Counted from the first letter of the stretch, positions 44,116 through 54,254 are shown. The stretch: DNA of 64,000 bases from Lysobacter lycopersici (GCF_007556775.1 NZ_CP041742.1:248001-312000), one strand, 5' to 3'. The notes: generated by a model not told the origin, from the letters alone. Translations and numbers: made by a program.

Positions 44116-45531
44116 TTACCCCAGGAACTTGTCGACCAGCCAGTACAGCAGGTTGAAGGGCTTGTCGCGATCGGCTTCGTCGCTCTGCTCGCTGGCGTCG
44201 AGTACCTTGCCCTGGCCGTCGAGCACGCTGTCGATGAAGTCCGACAGTTCGAATTCCTGTTCCTGGATGTCGCCGTTCTGGAAGTCGACGATCGTGGTGC
44301 AGTGGCTGTCGTTGAGGTCGCGGTACTGCGGGAAGTAGCCGCCGAAATTGTCGAGGCCGTTCAAGCTGGCGGTCAGGCGGGTGGTGTCCTGCGCCCATTT
44401 CGCGTGGATCAGCGCTTCCTTGGTGGCCTCGTCCGGGGCGTTCTCGATTTCCGGGAAGAAGCGTTCGTAGGAATACGCCGAATAATTCAGGTCCTGCCAG
44501 AAATGCGTGTGGCCGAGCCGGTCGTGCGGGTATTTCGCGGCCAGCGCCGGATAGATCGAACCGAGCTGGTCGAGGTCGAACAGCGGCATTTCCGCCGCCA
44601 GCGTCTGCAGCGGGCCGTTCGGCGCGTCCAGTCCCCACGCGGCGCGGATCTGTTCCTGCAACGGCAGTTGCGGGTATTCCTCCGGATCGGCGCCGCGCGG
44701 CGCGTCGAAGATCGGGCCGGAATCGTCGAGCAGGTAGGCGTAGCTCGGCGCCATGTCGCGGCGCAACACGGCGTAGTTGGTGAGGCTGCCGGCGCCGCCG
44801 GCGCTGCAGCCGGTGGACAGCATCTGCGTAGGCCGCTCCAGGTTGTCCTTCAGCCAAGCCACCACCGCGCGGTCGTTGCGCAGGCCGTTGTGGTGCCAGA
44901 CCAGCGGTTCCGCCTCGCCGGTCGGATCCTCGTACACGGCGACCTTGTCGCCGCTGTAGATGTCGCCGGTGCAGTAGGGCACGTAGACCATGTTCCACTG
45001 CTGCGTCTTGACCGAATCGAACAGGCTCACGCGGGTGATGAACGGCGTGACCAGGCTGGCGCCCGGGTTGAGGATGCTCATGTAGTCGTCGGGGATGCCG
45101 TTCGGATTGCGCGCGCCGCGCACGCCGTCCTTGCCGCTGCAGCTGTCGTAATCCCAGCAGGCGCCGCCGCCTTCCATGTACACGATGGTGTTGCGCGTGT
45201 TCGGCACGCGGTTGACGAAGAACTTGTACGGCGAGCCGTTGCCGCAGGTGGCGCCGGTTTCCGGCGACATCTGCACCGTCTGCCACTTGCCGTATTCGCC
45301 GGGATCGAAACCGTCGTCGAAATCGGCGGGATTGGACAAGAGTGGATACGCGCCCTCGCGCTGTGCCGGCGTGACCGGGTTGTCGGCGCCGGGTGGATGG
45401 ACCAGGTTGATCAGCGTTCGCAAGAGGCCGTAGTCGCCTTCCTCGGCATGCGCGGGGTGCGCGATGCCCGCGGCGAGCGCGGCGGTGGCGACGGCGAGCG
45501 CGAGCGGATGGTTGCGAACGGCCATGGGCAT
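44116..45531 (-). CDS. Secreted pectinacetylesterase-family hydrolase
   Basis: A 471-residue exported enzyme with signal peptide ending HPAHA. Pectinacetylesterase/Notum family marks: IVYMEGGGACWDYDSC (oxyanion region), MVYVPYCTGDIYSGD, and the nucleophile LSTGCSAGGAGSLTNYAVLRRD; the acid and His come later (LDDSGPIFD; NDSHCTTIVDF). Several cysteine pairs suggest disulfides. It removes acetyl or acyl esters from polysaccharide or other substrates. A lipoprotein gene follows after 3 bases. Confidence 0.85.
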   Translation of the reverse strand: MPMAVRNHPLALAVATAALAAGIAHPAHAEEGDYGLLRTLINLVHPPGADNPVTPAQREGAYPLLSNPADFDDGFDPGEYGKWQTVQMSPETGATCGNGSPYKFFVNRVPNTRNTIVYMEGGGACWDYDSCSGKDGVRGARNPNGIPDDYMSILNPGASLVTPFITRVSLFDSVKTQQWNMVYVPYCTGDIYSGDKVAVYEDPTGEAEPLVWHHNGLRNDRAVVAWLKDNLERPTQMLSTGCSAGGAGSLTNYAVLRRDMAPSYAYLLDDSGPIFDAPRGADPEEYPQLPLQEQIRAAWGLDAPNGPLQTLAAEMPLFDLDQLGSIYPALAAKYPHDRLGHTHFWQDLNYSAYSYERFFPEIENAPDEATKEALIHAKWAQDTTRLTASLNGLDNFGGYFPQYRDLNDSHCTTIVDFQNGDIQEQEFELSDFIDSVLDGQGKVLDASEQSDEADRDKPFNLLYWLVDKFLG

Positions 45532-45637
45532 CTCCCTCTGGTATGCGGGTGGCGTGTCTTCTTGGTGCTGCGGTTCCCCGGTTCCGCCGGACAGCTAATA
45601 CCCGCTCGCGGCGGCGGTCAAGCCCGCGGTGGCGCGA

Positions 45638-46528
45638 TCAGGAATCGACGTAGACCCGGTTGCGGCCTTCGCTCTTGGCGCGATACAGCGCGGCGTCGGC
45701 CGCGGCCATCAGCGTGGAACGCGAATCGCGGCCGAAGCCGAGCGCGGCGATGCCGATGCTGACGGTGATGCGCCTGGGTTCGCCGCCGGGCGCGAACGCC
45801 GCCGCGGCGACGGCCTCGCGCAGCCGTTCCGCGAACGCGGTGGCGGCGACGAGGTCGCACTCGGGCAGCAGCAGCGCGAATTCCTCGCCGCCGATGCGCG
45901 CCGGCAGGTCCTCGCCGCGCGCGTGTTGCCGCACCAGCGCGCCGATTCTCCGCAATACCTCGTCGCCGGAGTTGTGGCCGTAGCGGTCGTTGACCGGCTT
46001 GAACAGGTCGACGTCGAGGATGCACAGCGCGAGCGGCCGCGCATGGCGGATGGCGCGCGCGATTTCCTTGTCCGCCATCTCGGTGAAGTGGCGGCGGTTG
46101 TACAGCTCGGTCAGCGCGTCGTGGGTGGCGAGTTGGTAGATCTCCTCGTGGTATTGCGCTTCCACGCTGTCCTGGCTGATGAACTTCAGGATGCATTCGC
46201 CGAGCGTGATCTGGTCGCCGTCGGCCAGCGCCGCGTCGCCCTGGATGCGGCAGTCGTTGACCCGCGTGCCGTTGGTCGCGCCGAGGTCGCGGATGCGGTA
46301 GGCGTTGCCGTCGCGCCAGATCCGGCAGTGTTCGCGCGAAACGCTCCTGTGCGGGATGGACAGGTCCGATTCCGGCGCGCGGCCCACCACGATCGGCGCG
46401 TCGCCGATGTCGGCGCGCCGGCCGAGGCTCTCGCCGTGGATCACCACCACGCAGGCCGAACGCGGCGCCGGCCGCAACGGGCCGTCGCTGAAGGCAGTGC
46501 GCTGCGTGGTGTCGTGGTCGGTGTCCAT
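45638..46528 (-). CDS. FHA-GGDEF diguanylate cyclase
   Basis: A 296-residue soluble protein. The FHA domain (about 25-115) has the phosphothreonine-binding residues R50 (VVGRAPESD), S64-R65-E66-H67 and N86 (GATNGTRVND). The GGDEF domain (about 130-296) has active site GGEEF at 213-217 and an inhibitory RxxD site RGED at 204-207, exactly five residues upstream, so it is predicted active and product-regulated. An alternative start at 46537 adds three residues. It is divergent from a Ser/Thr kinase gene with a 78-base shared promoter region. Confidence 0.92.
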   Translation of the reverse strand: MDTDHDTTQRTAFSDGPLRPAPRSACVVVIHGESLGRRADIGDAPIVVGRAPESDLSIPHRSVSREHCRIWRDGNAYRIRDLGATNGTRVNDCRIQGDAALADGDQITLGECILKFISQDSVEAQYHEEIYQLATHDALTELYNRRHFTEMADKEIARAIRHARPLALCILDVDLFKPVNDRYGHNSGDEVLRRIGALVRQHARGEDLPARIGGEEFALLLPECDLVAATAFAERLREAVAAAAFAPGGEPRRITVSIGIAALGFGRDSRSTLMAAADAALYRAKSEGRNRVYVDS

Positions 46529-46552
46529 GCCTGGCATGCGATCGGCGCGACG

Positions 46553-46587
46553 AGTGTAGCGTCTGCGGCCGGGGCGGGCGCTAGAAT
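46553..46587. promoter_or_regulatory. Divergent promoter region of FHA-GGDEF and kinase genes
   Basis: A -10-like TAGAAT at 46582-46587 points to the kinase gene (start 46607), and TACACT on the minus strand (46558-46553) to the FHA-GGDEF gene. Only 78 bases separate the two start codons, so a regulator could control both. Confidence 0.4.
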
Positions 46588-46606
46588 CGGTCGCGGGGGA
46601 TTCGCC

Positions 46607-49345
46607 ATGCAAGGCTCGCACGAAGATCCGGAGCGCACCGAGCTCCTCGCCACGCGTTCGCCGGCCGCAGGCACGCAAGCGGCGGAAGGCGAGGCATTGC
46701 CGGCGGGCGCGCGCCTGGGCCGCTATCGCATCGAATCGCTGCTCGGGCGCGGCGGCATGGGCGATGTCTATCGCGCCGAACAGCTGGAACCGGTACGGCG
46801 CACGGTCGCGCTGAAGCTGCTGCGCGCGCAGCGGCTGGATGCGCGCCACCTGGCGTATTTCGAAGTCGAACGCCAGTTGTTGGCGCAGATGCGGCACCCG
46901 GCCATCGCCCAGGTCTACGACGCCGACACCACGGCGGACGGGCATCCGTTCTTCGCGATGGAATTCATCGCCGGCAGCCCGATCACCCGCTTCTGCGACG
47001 AACGTTCCTTGCCGCTGGACGAACGCGTCGCGCTGTTCATCCGCGCCTGCGAAGGCGTGCAGCACGCGCACCAGAAGGGCGTGATCCACCGCGACCTGAA
47101 GCCGGGCAACCTGCTGGTGGACGAAGTCGACGGCCGCGCGCTGCCCAAGATCATCGATTTCGGCATCGCCACCGCGACCTCGCTCACCGAGGACCGCGAC
47201 GCCGCCGGCACGCCGGATTACATGAGCCCGGAACAGGCCGGCGGCGACCAGTCGCTGGTCGACACCCGCAGCGACGTGTACGCGCTCGGCGTGGTCCTGT
47301 GCGAACTGCTGACCGGGCAACGCCCCGCGTCCGCGGGCGAAACCGTCACCGGCCAGGGACGCACCCTGCGCCTGCCGTCGGAACAGTTGTCGACGCTGTC
47401 GCCGCAGGACGCGGAGCGCTTCGTGCGCGAACACGGCCAGCCGCCGGCGCGCATGCGCAAGTTGCTGCGCGGCGAACTCGACTGGGTCGTGGCCAAGGCG
47501 ATGCGCCACGACCGCAACGACCGCTATGCCTCCGCCGCCGCGCTGGCCGACGACCTGCAACGCTTCCTCGACGGGCGCCCGCTGTTGGCGGTTCCGCCAT
47601 CGCGTCGCTACGTGCTGGCGAAATTCGCGCAGCGGCACCGGGTCGGCATCGTCGCCGGCGCGGTGGTGTCGCTGGCGCTGGTCGCGGGCCTGGCGATGTC
47701 GGTGTACGGCCTGTTGCAGGCGCGCGCGCAACGCGCCATCGCCGAACAGCGCAGCGCGCAGCTGGAAAAGGTGGCCGCGTTCCAGCAGTCGATGCTCGAG
47801 GGCATCGACGTCGAATCCATGGGCATCGGCATGGCCGACGGGCTGCGCAGGCAGGTCGAACACGATTCGCCGCAGGACGCACCGGCGTTCGAACGCGGGC
47901 TGGCGCAGGCCAGCACCGCCGACATCGCGCGTGGCCTCATCGACCACGACATCCTCGCCAACGCCGAGCGCGCGATCGGTCGCGATTTCGACGCCGAACC
48001 GGCGCTCGCCGCGGACCTGCGCGAATCGGTCGCCCGCGTGCGCATCGCGCTCGGATTGCCGCAGGCCGCCGCAGCGGGTTTCGCCCAGGTCGCCGACTAC
48101 CGCGCGAAAACGCTGGGCGCGCATGCGCCGGAAACGCTGAAGGCGCGCCAGGAACAGGCCGGCGCGCTGCTCGACGCGGCCGATCCGAAGCAGGCGCTGG
48201 CGCTGGCGCAATCCTCGCTGCGCGATGCGGCCTCGCTGCCGCCGCGCGATGACGTGCGCATCCGCCTGCGCATGGACGAAGCCGAGGCGATCTCCGCGCT
48301 CGGCGACCGGCCACGCGCGCGCAAGCTGCTGGAGGCATTGCGCGGCGACAGCCTCGAACTGCGCGGAGAAGGCGATCCGGCGACGATGGAAGTCACCAAC
48401 AACCTCGCGATCCTGCTCGGGCGGATGGGCGAATCGAAGGCGGGCCGCGACCTGCTCGAGAAGCTGGTGCCGCTGCGCATCCGCATCCTCGGCAAGGACG
48501 ATGCCGACACGTTGTCGTCGCTGCACAACCTCGCGGTCATGCGCATCATGACCGGCGACAAGGACGGCGCGGTGGCGCTGCAGCGCGGCCTGGTGGAAAC
48601 GCAAACGCGTCGGCTCGGCGCCGAACACCCGCAGACCCTGGCCGAGCGCGGCAACCTGTCGAACATGCTGATCGATAGCGGCAAGGCGAAGGAGGCATTG
48701 CCGATCGCGACCGCGGTGCTGGACGCCGACACGCGCGTGCTCGGCGCCGAACACCCGCAGACCGTGCGCGCCAAACTCAACCTGTCCAGCCTGTACGCGC
48801 GGCTCGGCCAGTTCGACAAGACCCTGGCGATGCAGCAGGAAATGATCGACACGCGCACGCGACTGCTCGGGCCCAGGCACCCCGACACGCTGTACATCAT
48901 GGTCAACCGCGCCGGCACGCTGCACCAGGCGAAGCGTTCGAAGGAATCGCTGGCGATGCTGCAATGGCTGCTGCCCGAGGTGCGCGAGGTGCTGGGTCCG
49001 CAACATCCGCAGACGCAGGCGGCGTTGCAGGTGCAGGCCGACGACGCCGACGACCTGGGCGACACCAGGCTGGAGATCGCGTCCTATCGCGAACTGCTCG
49101 ATGCGCGTGCCGCGGCACTGGGCGCCGACGATCCGCGCACGGTCGACGCGGCCTGGAACCTGGAAGGCCTGTTGCGCGATGGTGGCGACGCCGCCGCTGC
49201 CGACGTGGTGCGCAAGCGCTACGTCGAGCCACTGCTCGCGGCCAAGCCCGACACGCTGTCCGAAGGCCAGGCGAAGATGGCGGAAAACATCCGCAAGACC
49301 GAAGCCGAGGAAGCCGCGTCCGCCGCGCACGCCGTGGCGAAGTGA
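46607..49345 (+). CDS. Ser/Thr protein kinase with membrane helix and TPR domain
   Basis: A 912-residue Hanks-type kinase. Glycine loop LLGRGGMGDVYRAE, K70 (VALK), catalytic HRDLKPGN with D163, DFG D184-F-G, GTPDYMSPEQ activation segment. After a juxtamembrane part comes one membrane helix at about 346-370 (VGIVAGAVVSLALVAGLAMSVYGLL). The remainder (about 500-870) is tetratricopeptide-like repeats with recurring LG-(A/K)-xHPxT motifs. The topology predicts a cytoplasmic kinase with a periplasmic TPR sensor. ATG after CGCGGGGGATTCGCC. It converges with the EamA gene 3 bases on. Confidence 0.92.
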   Translation: MQGSHEDPERTELLATRSPAAGTQAAEGEALPAGARLGRYRIESLLGRGGMGDVYRAEQLEPVRRTVALKLLRAQRLDARHLAYFEVERQLLAQMRHPAIAQVYDADTTADGHPFFAMEFIAGSPITRFCDERSLPLDERVALFIRACEGVQHAHQKGVIHRDLKPGNLLVDEVDGRALPKIIDFGIATATSLTEDRDAAGTPDYMSPEQAGGDQSLVDTRSDVYALGVVLCELLTGQRPASAGETVTGQGRTLRLPSEQLSTLSPQDAERFVREHGQPPARMRKLLRGELDWVVAKAMRHDRNDRYASAAALADDLQRFLDGRPLLAVPPSRRYVLAKFAQRHRVGIVAGAVVSLALVAGLAMSVYGLLQARAQRAIAEQRSAQLEKVAAFQQSMLEGIDVESMGIGMADGLRRQVEHDSPQDAPAFERGLAQASTADIARGLIDHDILANAERAIGRDFDAEPALAADLRESVARVRIALGLPQAAAAGFAQVADYRAKTLGAHAPETLKARQEQAGALLDAADPKQALALAQSSLRDAASLPPRDDVRIRLRMDEAEAISALGDRPRARKLLEALRGDSLELRGEGDPATMEVTNNLAILLGRMGESKAGRDLLEKLVPLRIRILGKDDADTLSSLHNLAVMRIMTGDKDGAVALQRGLVETQTRRLGAEHPQTLAERGNLSNMLIDSGKAKEALPIATAVLDADTRVLGAEHPQTVRAKLNLSSLYARLGQFDKTLAMQQEMIDTRTRLLGPRHPDTLYIMVNRAGTLHQAKRSKESLAMLQWLLPEVREVLGPQHPQTQAALQVQADDADDLGDTRLEIASYRELLDARAAALGADDPRTVDAAWNLEGLLRDGGDAAAADVVRKRYVEPLLAAKPDTLSEGQAKMAENIRKTEAEEAASAAHAVAK

Positions 49346-49348
49346 GCT

Positions 49349-50275
49349 TCAGGTGCCCGGTTCGGCGGCCTTGCAGGGCGCGATGCTCACGTGCCGCTTC
49401 GACAATCGCGATTCGCGATGGGCGATGTAGGCGTTGGCGACGAAGATGATCGCCGCGCCGAGCACGGTCCAGCGGTCGATGTCTTCATCGAACAGCAGCC
49501 ACGCCAGCGCCGCGACCAGCGGCAACTGCATGAAGCTGATCGGGGTGAGCGCGGAGACTTCGCCGAGCTTGAGCGCGCGCGTCCACAGCAGCTGGCCGCC
49601 GGTGCCGAACACCCCGATGGCCACCAGCCACAGCCAGGCGATGCCCTGCGGCCATTGCCAGGCGAACAGCGCCGGCAGCAGCGATAACGGCACCCAGAAC
49701 ACGTAGGTCCAGAACACGATGGTGTCCGGCGGATCGACGCGCGAAAGCTGCTTGATCTGGATCGCGACCACGCTGCTCAGCACCGCCGCGGCCACGGCGA
49801 CGAGCGATTCAGCGCTGAAGCCTTCAGTACCCGGGCGCACGATCACCAGCACGCCGACGAAACCGAGCAGCACCGCGGTCCAGCGCCGCCGGCGCACGAT
49901 TTCGCCGAGCCAGATCGCGGCGAAGATGGTGACGAACAGCGGCGTCGAATACGACAGCGAGATCGCCTGCGCCATCGGCAGGTGGCCGATCGCCCAGAAG
50001 CCGCACAGCATCGAACCGATGCCGATCGCGCTGCGCACGAAGTAGCGCGGCAGTTGCCGGGTGCGGAACACGCCGGGTGCGCCGCGCCACAGCAGCGGCA
50101 GCAACGCGAGCAGGCCGAACAGGTTGCGGAAGAAGGCGATTTCCGAGGTCGAAAGTCGGTTCGACACCAGCCGGATCACCACCGCCATCAAACCGAACGA
50201 GACGGTGCTGGCGAGCATCAGGCCGGCGGCGCGCAGGAAGGGCGTCGGTGCGGGGCGGATGGTGGTTGCGTTCAC
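49349..50275 (-). CDS. EamA/DMT-family transporter
   Basis: A 308-residue inner-membrane carrier with ten predicted helices in two EamA repeats (FLRAAGLMLASTVSFGLMAVVIRLV and LVAVAAAVLSSVVAIQIKQL begin each half). Conserved FFRNLFGLLALLP and LGEVSALTPISFMQLPLVAAL fit the drug/metabolite or S-adenosylmethionine type. Substrate unknown. Its ATG overlaps the murB stop (ATGA), making pyrD-murB-eamA one run. Confidence 0.87.
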   Translation of the reverse strand: MNATTIRPAPTPFLRAAGLMLASTVSFGLMAVVIRLVSNRLSTSEIAFFRNLFGLLALLPLLWRGAPGVFRTRQLPRYFVRSAIGIGSMLCGFWAIGHLPMAQAISLSYSTPLFVTIFAAIWLGEIVRRRRWTAVLLGFVGVLVIVRPGTEGFSAESLVAVAAAVLSSVVAIQIKQLSRVDPPDTIVFWTYVFWVPLSLLPALFAWQWPQGIAWLWLVAIGVFGTGGQLLWTRALKLGEVSALTPISFMQLPLVAALAWLLFDEDIDRWTVLGAAIIFVANAYIAHRESRLSKRHVSIAPCKAAEPGT

Positions 50276-51321
50276 CAGTTCGCGCCGACGATGCGCGGCT
50301 CCGGTTCGATCGCCACGCCGAAGCGTTCGTGCACAGAATCGGCAATGCGCCGCGCGAGGTCGAGCAGTTGCGCGCCGGTCGCGTTCCCGTGATTCACCAG
50401 CACCAGCGCGTGCGAAGGCGCGACGCCGGCATCGCCGTCGGCGCTTTCACCAGACCTGTAGCCTTTCCAGCCGCACTGGTCGATCAGCCACGCAGCGGAA
50501 AGCTTGCGGGTGTCTTCGCTGCTTCCGCGAAACACCGGAAGCGACGGATGTTCCGCATGCAGCACTTCGGCCTGCGCGACCGGAACGATGGGGTTCTTGA
50601 AGAAGCTGCCGGCGTTGCCGAGCGCCGCGGGGTCCGGCAGCTTGCGGCGACGGATGCGGATCACCGCGTCGGCGACCTGCGACGGCGTCGGGTCGGCGAT
50701 GCCCATCGCCGCGAGTTCCTCGCCGATGCCGGCGTAGTCCAGGCGCAGCGACGGCGAGCGCGGCAGTGCGAATTCCACCGCGGTCACGATGTAATGTTCC
50801 GGATCGCGCTTGAACAGCGAATCGCGATAGGCGAAATCGCAGGCGCTTGCGTCGAGGCGGACCATGGCGCCGTTGCTGCGGTCGAAGGCTTCGACCGCAT
50901 GGATGCGTTCGCGCACCTCCACGCCGTAGGCGCCGATGTTCTGGATCGGCGCGGCGCCGACCGTGCCGGGGATCAGGGCGAGGTTTTCCAGTCCGCACAG
51001 GCCTTGCGCCAGCGACCACATCACCAAGTCGTGCCACACCACGCCGGCATCGGCGCGGACGATGGCGTGTTCGCCGCCATCATCGGCGACCCCGATGCCG
51101 CGCGTCGCGAGCGAAATCACCGCACCCGGCGGATTTCCCGCGAACAGCAGATTGCTGCCGCCGCCGAGCACCATCGGCGCGGAACCGGCGTATCGCGACA
51201 GGACTTCGGGCAGGGCCGCGGCATCGTGCACTTCCACCAGCAATGGCGCGGTCGCGTCCACGCCGAAGGTATTGCGCCCACGCAGCGATGCGTCGCGGAG
51301 CTCGCTCCAGGCCGGGGTCAT
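50272..51321 (-). CDS. murB: UDP-N-acetylmuramate dehydrogenase
   Basis: A 349-residue flavoenzyme that completes UDP-MurNAc. It is of the E. coli type [14 protein letters not shown] (FAD loop), [25 protein letters not shown], the substrate loop [15 protein letters not shown] with the catalytic serine and the C-terminal [17 protein letters not shown] with the glutamate. Four-base overlaps with pyrD upstream and the transporter downstream show tight coupling. Confidence 0.94.
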   Translation of the reverse strand: MTPAWSELRDASLRGRNTFGVDATAPLLVEVHDAAALPEVLSRYAGSAPMVLGGGSNLLFAGNPPGAVISLATRGIGVADDGGEHAIVRADAGVVWHDLVMWSLAQGLCGLENLALIPGTVGAAPIQNIGAYGVEVRERIHAVEAFDRSNGAMVRLDASACDFAYRDSLFKRDPEHYIVTAVEFALPRSPSLRLDYAGIGEELAAMGIADPTPSQVADAVIRIRRRKLPDPAALGNAGSFFKNPIVPVAQAEVLHAEHPSLPVFRGSSEDTRKLSAAWLIDQCGWKGYRSGESADGDAGVAPSHALVLVNHGNATGAQLLDLARRIADSVHERFGVAIEPEPRIVGANW

Positions 51322-52373
51322 GGCACCGGCACATGCCCGCTGCTCGGCCATTCCTTGCGCCGGCGGATCGCGTCGACGCATTCGTCGATGAGCTTCGGCC
51401 CGCGGTAGACCAGTCCGGTGTAGAGCTGGACCAGGGTCGCGCCGGCGGCGGCTTTCTGCGCCGCATCGGCGCCGCCCATGACCCCGCCCACGCCGACCAG
51501 CGGGATCGAGTCGGGCAGGCGCGTGCGCAACATGCGCAGCACCGCGGTGGCCTTGTTCATCAGCGGTTCGCCGGACAGCCCGCCGGGTTCGCGCGCGAGC
51601 GGGTCGTGTTCGACCGCGATGCGCGACGTGGTGGTGTTGGTGGCGATCACGCCGTCCACCCGCAGGTCGGTGAGCACGCGCCCGGCGGCGTCGATGTCGT
51701 CGTCGCTCAGGTCGGGCGCGATCTTGACCAGCATCGGCACGCGCTTGCCGTGCCGTGCGCCGAGTTTTTCCTGCGCCTCGCGCAGCGTGCCGAGCAGCTG
51801 CTTGAGCGCCTGCTCCTCCTGCAATTCGCGCAGGCCGGCGGTATTGGGCGAGGAAATGTTGACCGTGACGTAATCGGCCAGCGGATACACGCGCTCGAGG
51901 CAATGCAGGTAGTCGCGCACCGCCGATTCGTTCGGCGTGTCCTTGTTCTTGCCGATGTTGATCCCGAGCAGGCCGCCCTTGCGCCGCGCGCGCGAGACGT
52001 TCGCGACCAGCGCATCCACGCCGTCGTTGTTGAAGCCGAGCCGGTTGATGATCGCGCGGTGCGTGGGCAGGCGGAACATGCGCGGCTTCGGGTTGCCCGC
52101 CTGCGGCCGCGGCGTGACCGTGCCGACCTCGACGAAGCCGAAGCCGAGCGCGAGCAGGGCATCGACGTGCGCGCCGTTCTTGTCCAGGCCCGCGGCGAGC
52201 CCGACCGGGTTCGGGAACTGCAAGCCGAACACGCGGGTCGGGAATGGCTGCGGCTTGCGCGCCAGCAGCGGGTTCATGCCGCTGCGGTATGCCGTCTCCA
52301 GCGCCGACAGGCCGAGCGCGTGCGCGCGCTCGGCGTCGAGGGCGAACAGGAAGGGGCGGGCGAGGGAGTACAT
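51318..52373 (-). CDS. pyrD: Dihydroorotate dehydrogenase (quinone)
   Basis: A 351-residue class 2 enzyme of pyrimidine synthesis, attached to the membrane by its N-terminal helix ([18 protein letters not shown]). FMN and substrate blocks: [60 protein letters not shown] with the catalytic serine, GVIATNTT, and [12 protein letters not shown] repeat-rich 104-base gap separates it from the upstream aldehyde dehydrogenase. Confidence 0.95.
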   Translation of the reverse strand: MYSLARPFLFALDAERAHALGLSALETAYRSGMNPLLARKPQPFPTRVFGLQFPNPVGLAAGLDKNGAHVDALLALGFGFVEVGTVTPRPQAGNPKPRMFRLPTHRAIINRLGFNNDGVDALVANVSRARRKGGLLGINIGKNKDTPNESAVRDYLHCLERVYPLADYVTVNISSPNTAGLRELQEEQALKQLLGTLREAQEKLGARHGKRVPMLVKIAPDLSDDDIDAAGRVLTDLRVDGVIATNTTTSRIAVEHDPLAREPGGLSGEPLMNKATAVLRMLRTRLPDSIPLVGVGGVMGGADAAQKAAAGATLVQLYTGLVYRGPKLIDECVDAIRRRKEWPSSGHVPVP

Positions 52374-52391
52374 GAGCAGGGACTAAGGGCC

Positions 52392-52470
52392 GGGGACTGG
52401 GGACTGACGGCAACAGCGACAACAGGCGCCGGCAGGCATCCGTCCCCAGCCTCCAGCCTCCAGTCCCTGC
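52392..52470. repeat. GGGGACT / AGTCCC short repeats
   Basis: GGGGACTGGGGACTGAC on one side and CCCCAGCCTCCAGCCTCCAG with TCCC on the other form direct and inverted copies around a short spacer. This kind of low-complexity repeat recurs in Xanthomonadaceae intergenic DNA. Confidence 0.6.
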
Positions 52471-52477
52471 GTCATCG

Positions 52478-54010
52478 TCACAGCTCGAACTTGATGCCCT
52501 GCGCCAGCGGCAGCGCGTCGGAGTAGTTGATGGTGTTGGTCTGCCGGCGCATGTAGGCCTTCCACGCATCCGAACCGGATTCGCGGCCGCCGCCGGTGTC
52601 CTTCTCGCCGCCGAAGGCGCCGCCGATCTCCGCGCCGCTGGTGCCGATGTTGACGTTGGCGATGCCACAGTCGGAACCGGCCGCGGACAGGAACGCTTCC
52701 GCGCGCTTGAGGTTGGTGGTGAAGATCGAGGACGACAGGCCCTGCGGCACTGCGTTCTGCATGTCGATGGCGTCGGCGAGGTCCTTGTACTTCATCACGT
52801 ACAGGATCGGCGCGAAGGTCTCGTGCTGGACGATTTCGTCGGTGTTCTTCAGCCCGGTGACGATCGCCGGCAGCACGAAGTTGCCGGGACGGTCGATCGC
52901 CGAACCGCCGGTTTCGACCTTGCCGCCCGCGGCTTTCGCTTTCGCGATCGCATCGAGGTAGGCATCCACGCCGTCCTTGCTGTTGAGCGGGCCCATCAGG
53001 TTCTTCGGGTCGGTCGGGTCGCCGATCTTGCCTTCGACCTGCTTGTACGCCGCGATCAATTTTGCCAGCACGTCGTCGTACACCGATTCGTGCACGATCA
53101 GGCGACGCGTCGTCGTGCAGCGCTGGCCGGCGGTGCCGACCGCGCCGAACGCGATGGCGGGAATCGCCAGCTTCAGGTCCGCGGTTTCGTCGACGATGAT
53201 CGCGTTGTTGCCGCCCAGTTCCAGCAGCGAGCGGCCCATGCGCTGCGCCACGCGCTCGCCGACCATGCGCCCGACCTTGGTCGAACCGGTGAACGAGATC
53301 AGCGGCACGCGCCTGTCGTCGACGAATTCGGAAGCGAGTTCGCTGCCGGCGTCGTTGAACAGGAAGAAAATGTCGGGGAAGCCGCCCTTCTTCAGCGCCT
53401 CGTTGCAGATCTTCATCGAGGCGATGGCCGAAAGCGGGGTCTTGGGCGAGGGCTTCCAGATGGTGATGTCGCCGCACACCGCCGCGACGAACGCGTTCCA
53501 CGCCCACACGGCGACCGGGAAGTTGAACGCGGAGATCACGCCGACGATGCCGATCGGATGCCATTGCTCGTACATGCGATGGCCGGGGCGTTCGGAATGC
53601 ATGGTCAGGCCGTACAACTGGCGCGACAGGCCGACGGCGAATTCGCCGATGTCGATCATCTCCTGCACTTCGCCGTCGCCCTCGGGCTTGGACTTGCCCA
53701 TCTCCAGCGCGACCAGCGAACCCAGCGCGTCCTTGTGCGCGCGCAGCGCGTCGGCGCACAGGCGGATCGCCTCGCCGCGGCGCGGGGCCGGGGTGGTGCG
53801 CCACACCTTGAACGCGGCCTGGGCACGCTCGACGATCACGTCGTAGTCGGCCTTGGACGAAGCCTGCACGCGGCCGAGGGTTTCGCCGGTGGTCGGGTTG
53901 ACCGGCTCGAGCACGCCGGCGTCGCTGGTCTTCGACCACTCGCCGTTGCCGAGGTAGGTACCGGATTCGTTGTCGCCGAGGCCGAGCGCGGCGAGGACGG
54001 GGTGGGTCAT
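52478..54010 (-). CDS. amaB: ALDH7-type aldehyde dehydrogenase (AmaB-like)
   Basis: A 510-residue dehydrogenase close to L-alpha-aminoadipic semialdehyde (piperideine-6-carboxylate) dehydrogenases of lysine breakdown. Family blocks: [35 protein letters not shown], base [14 protein letters not shown], catalytic cysteine [12 protein letters not shown], and the ALDH7-typical [31 protein letters not shown]. Start [12 protein letters not shown] sits after CGGAGTTCCCC. Neighbouring genes do not add lysine-pathway context, so the symbol is tentative. Confidence 0.85.
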   Translation of the reverse strand: MTHPVLAALGLGDNESGTYLGNGEWSKTSDAGVLEPVNPTTGETLGRVQASSKADYDVIVERAQAAFKVWRTTPAPRRGEAIRLCADALRAHKDALGSLVALEMGKSKPEGDGEVQEMIDIGEFAVGLSRQLYGLTMHSERPGHRMYEQWHPIGIVGVISAFNFPVAVWAWNAFVAAVCGDITIWKPSPKTPLSAIASMKICNEALKKGGFPDIFFLFNDAGSELASEFVDDRRVPLISFTGSTKVGRMVGERVAQRMGRSLLELGGNNAIIVDETADLKLAIPAIAFGAVGTAGQRCTTTRRLIVHESVYDDVLAKLIAAYKQVEGKIGDPTDPKNLMGPLNSKDGVDAYLDAIAKAKAAGGKVETGGSAIDRPGNFVLPAIVTGLKNTDEIVQHETFAPILYVMKYKDLADAIDMQNAVPQGLSSSIFTTNLKRAEAFLSAAGSDCGIANVNIGTSGAEIGGAFGGEKDTGGGRESGSDAWKAYMRRQTNTINYSDALPLAQGIKFEL

Positions 54011-54028
54011 GGGGGAACTCCGAAGCGG

Positions 54029-54122
54029 GAAACGAGTGAAGAGGAACAAGAAACGAGTGAAAGACGGACAGGCTGCAGCGGGAAATCCCACTCCTTCCTC
54101 GTTTCTCCCCACTCGTTCCTGC
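54029..54122. repeat. GAAACGAGTGAAGAGGAAC repeats upstream of amaB-like gene
   Basis: GAAACGAGTGAAGAGGAAC followed at once by AAGAAACGAGTGAAAG, then inverted relatives CCTCGTTTCTCC and CCACTCGTTCC about 35 bases further. The gap also precedes tRNA-Arg. Probably a dispersed repeat. Confidence 0.6.
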
Positions 54123-54127
54123 ACTGC

Positions 54128-54204
54128 TGGCGGCCCCGGCGCGATTCGAACGCACGACCTTCCCCTTAGGAGGGGGACGCTCTATCCAGCTGAGCTACGG
54201 GGCC
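54128..54204 (-). tRNA. tRNA-Arg (anticodon CCT)
   Basis: A 77-base cloverleaf on the minus strand: acceptor GGCCCCG/CGGGGCC, D stem GCTC/GAGC, anticodon arm TCCCC-CTCCTAA-GGGGA with anticodon CCT (reads AGG), T arm GTGCG-TTCGAAT-CGCGC, discriminator G and encoded CCA. Confidence 0.95.
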
Positions 54205-54254
54205 AAGGCCCGCAATTATCGCAGGAACCACTCGCGGGCTGCCCGTGCGAAGGG

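Noticed and set aside
45638-49330. Open frame of 1230 codons covering the FHA-GGDEF gene and the antisense of the kinase
   Set aside because: Only the part from 46528 downwards encodes recognisable domains; the upstream part is antisense of the kinase gene and the start is set at the FHA N-terminus.
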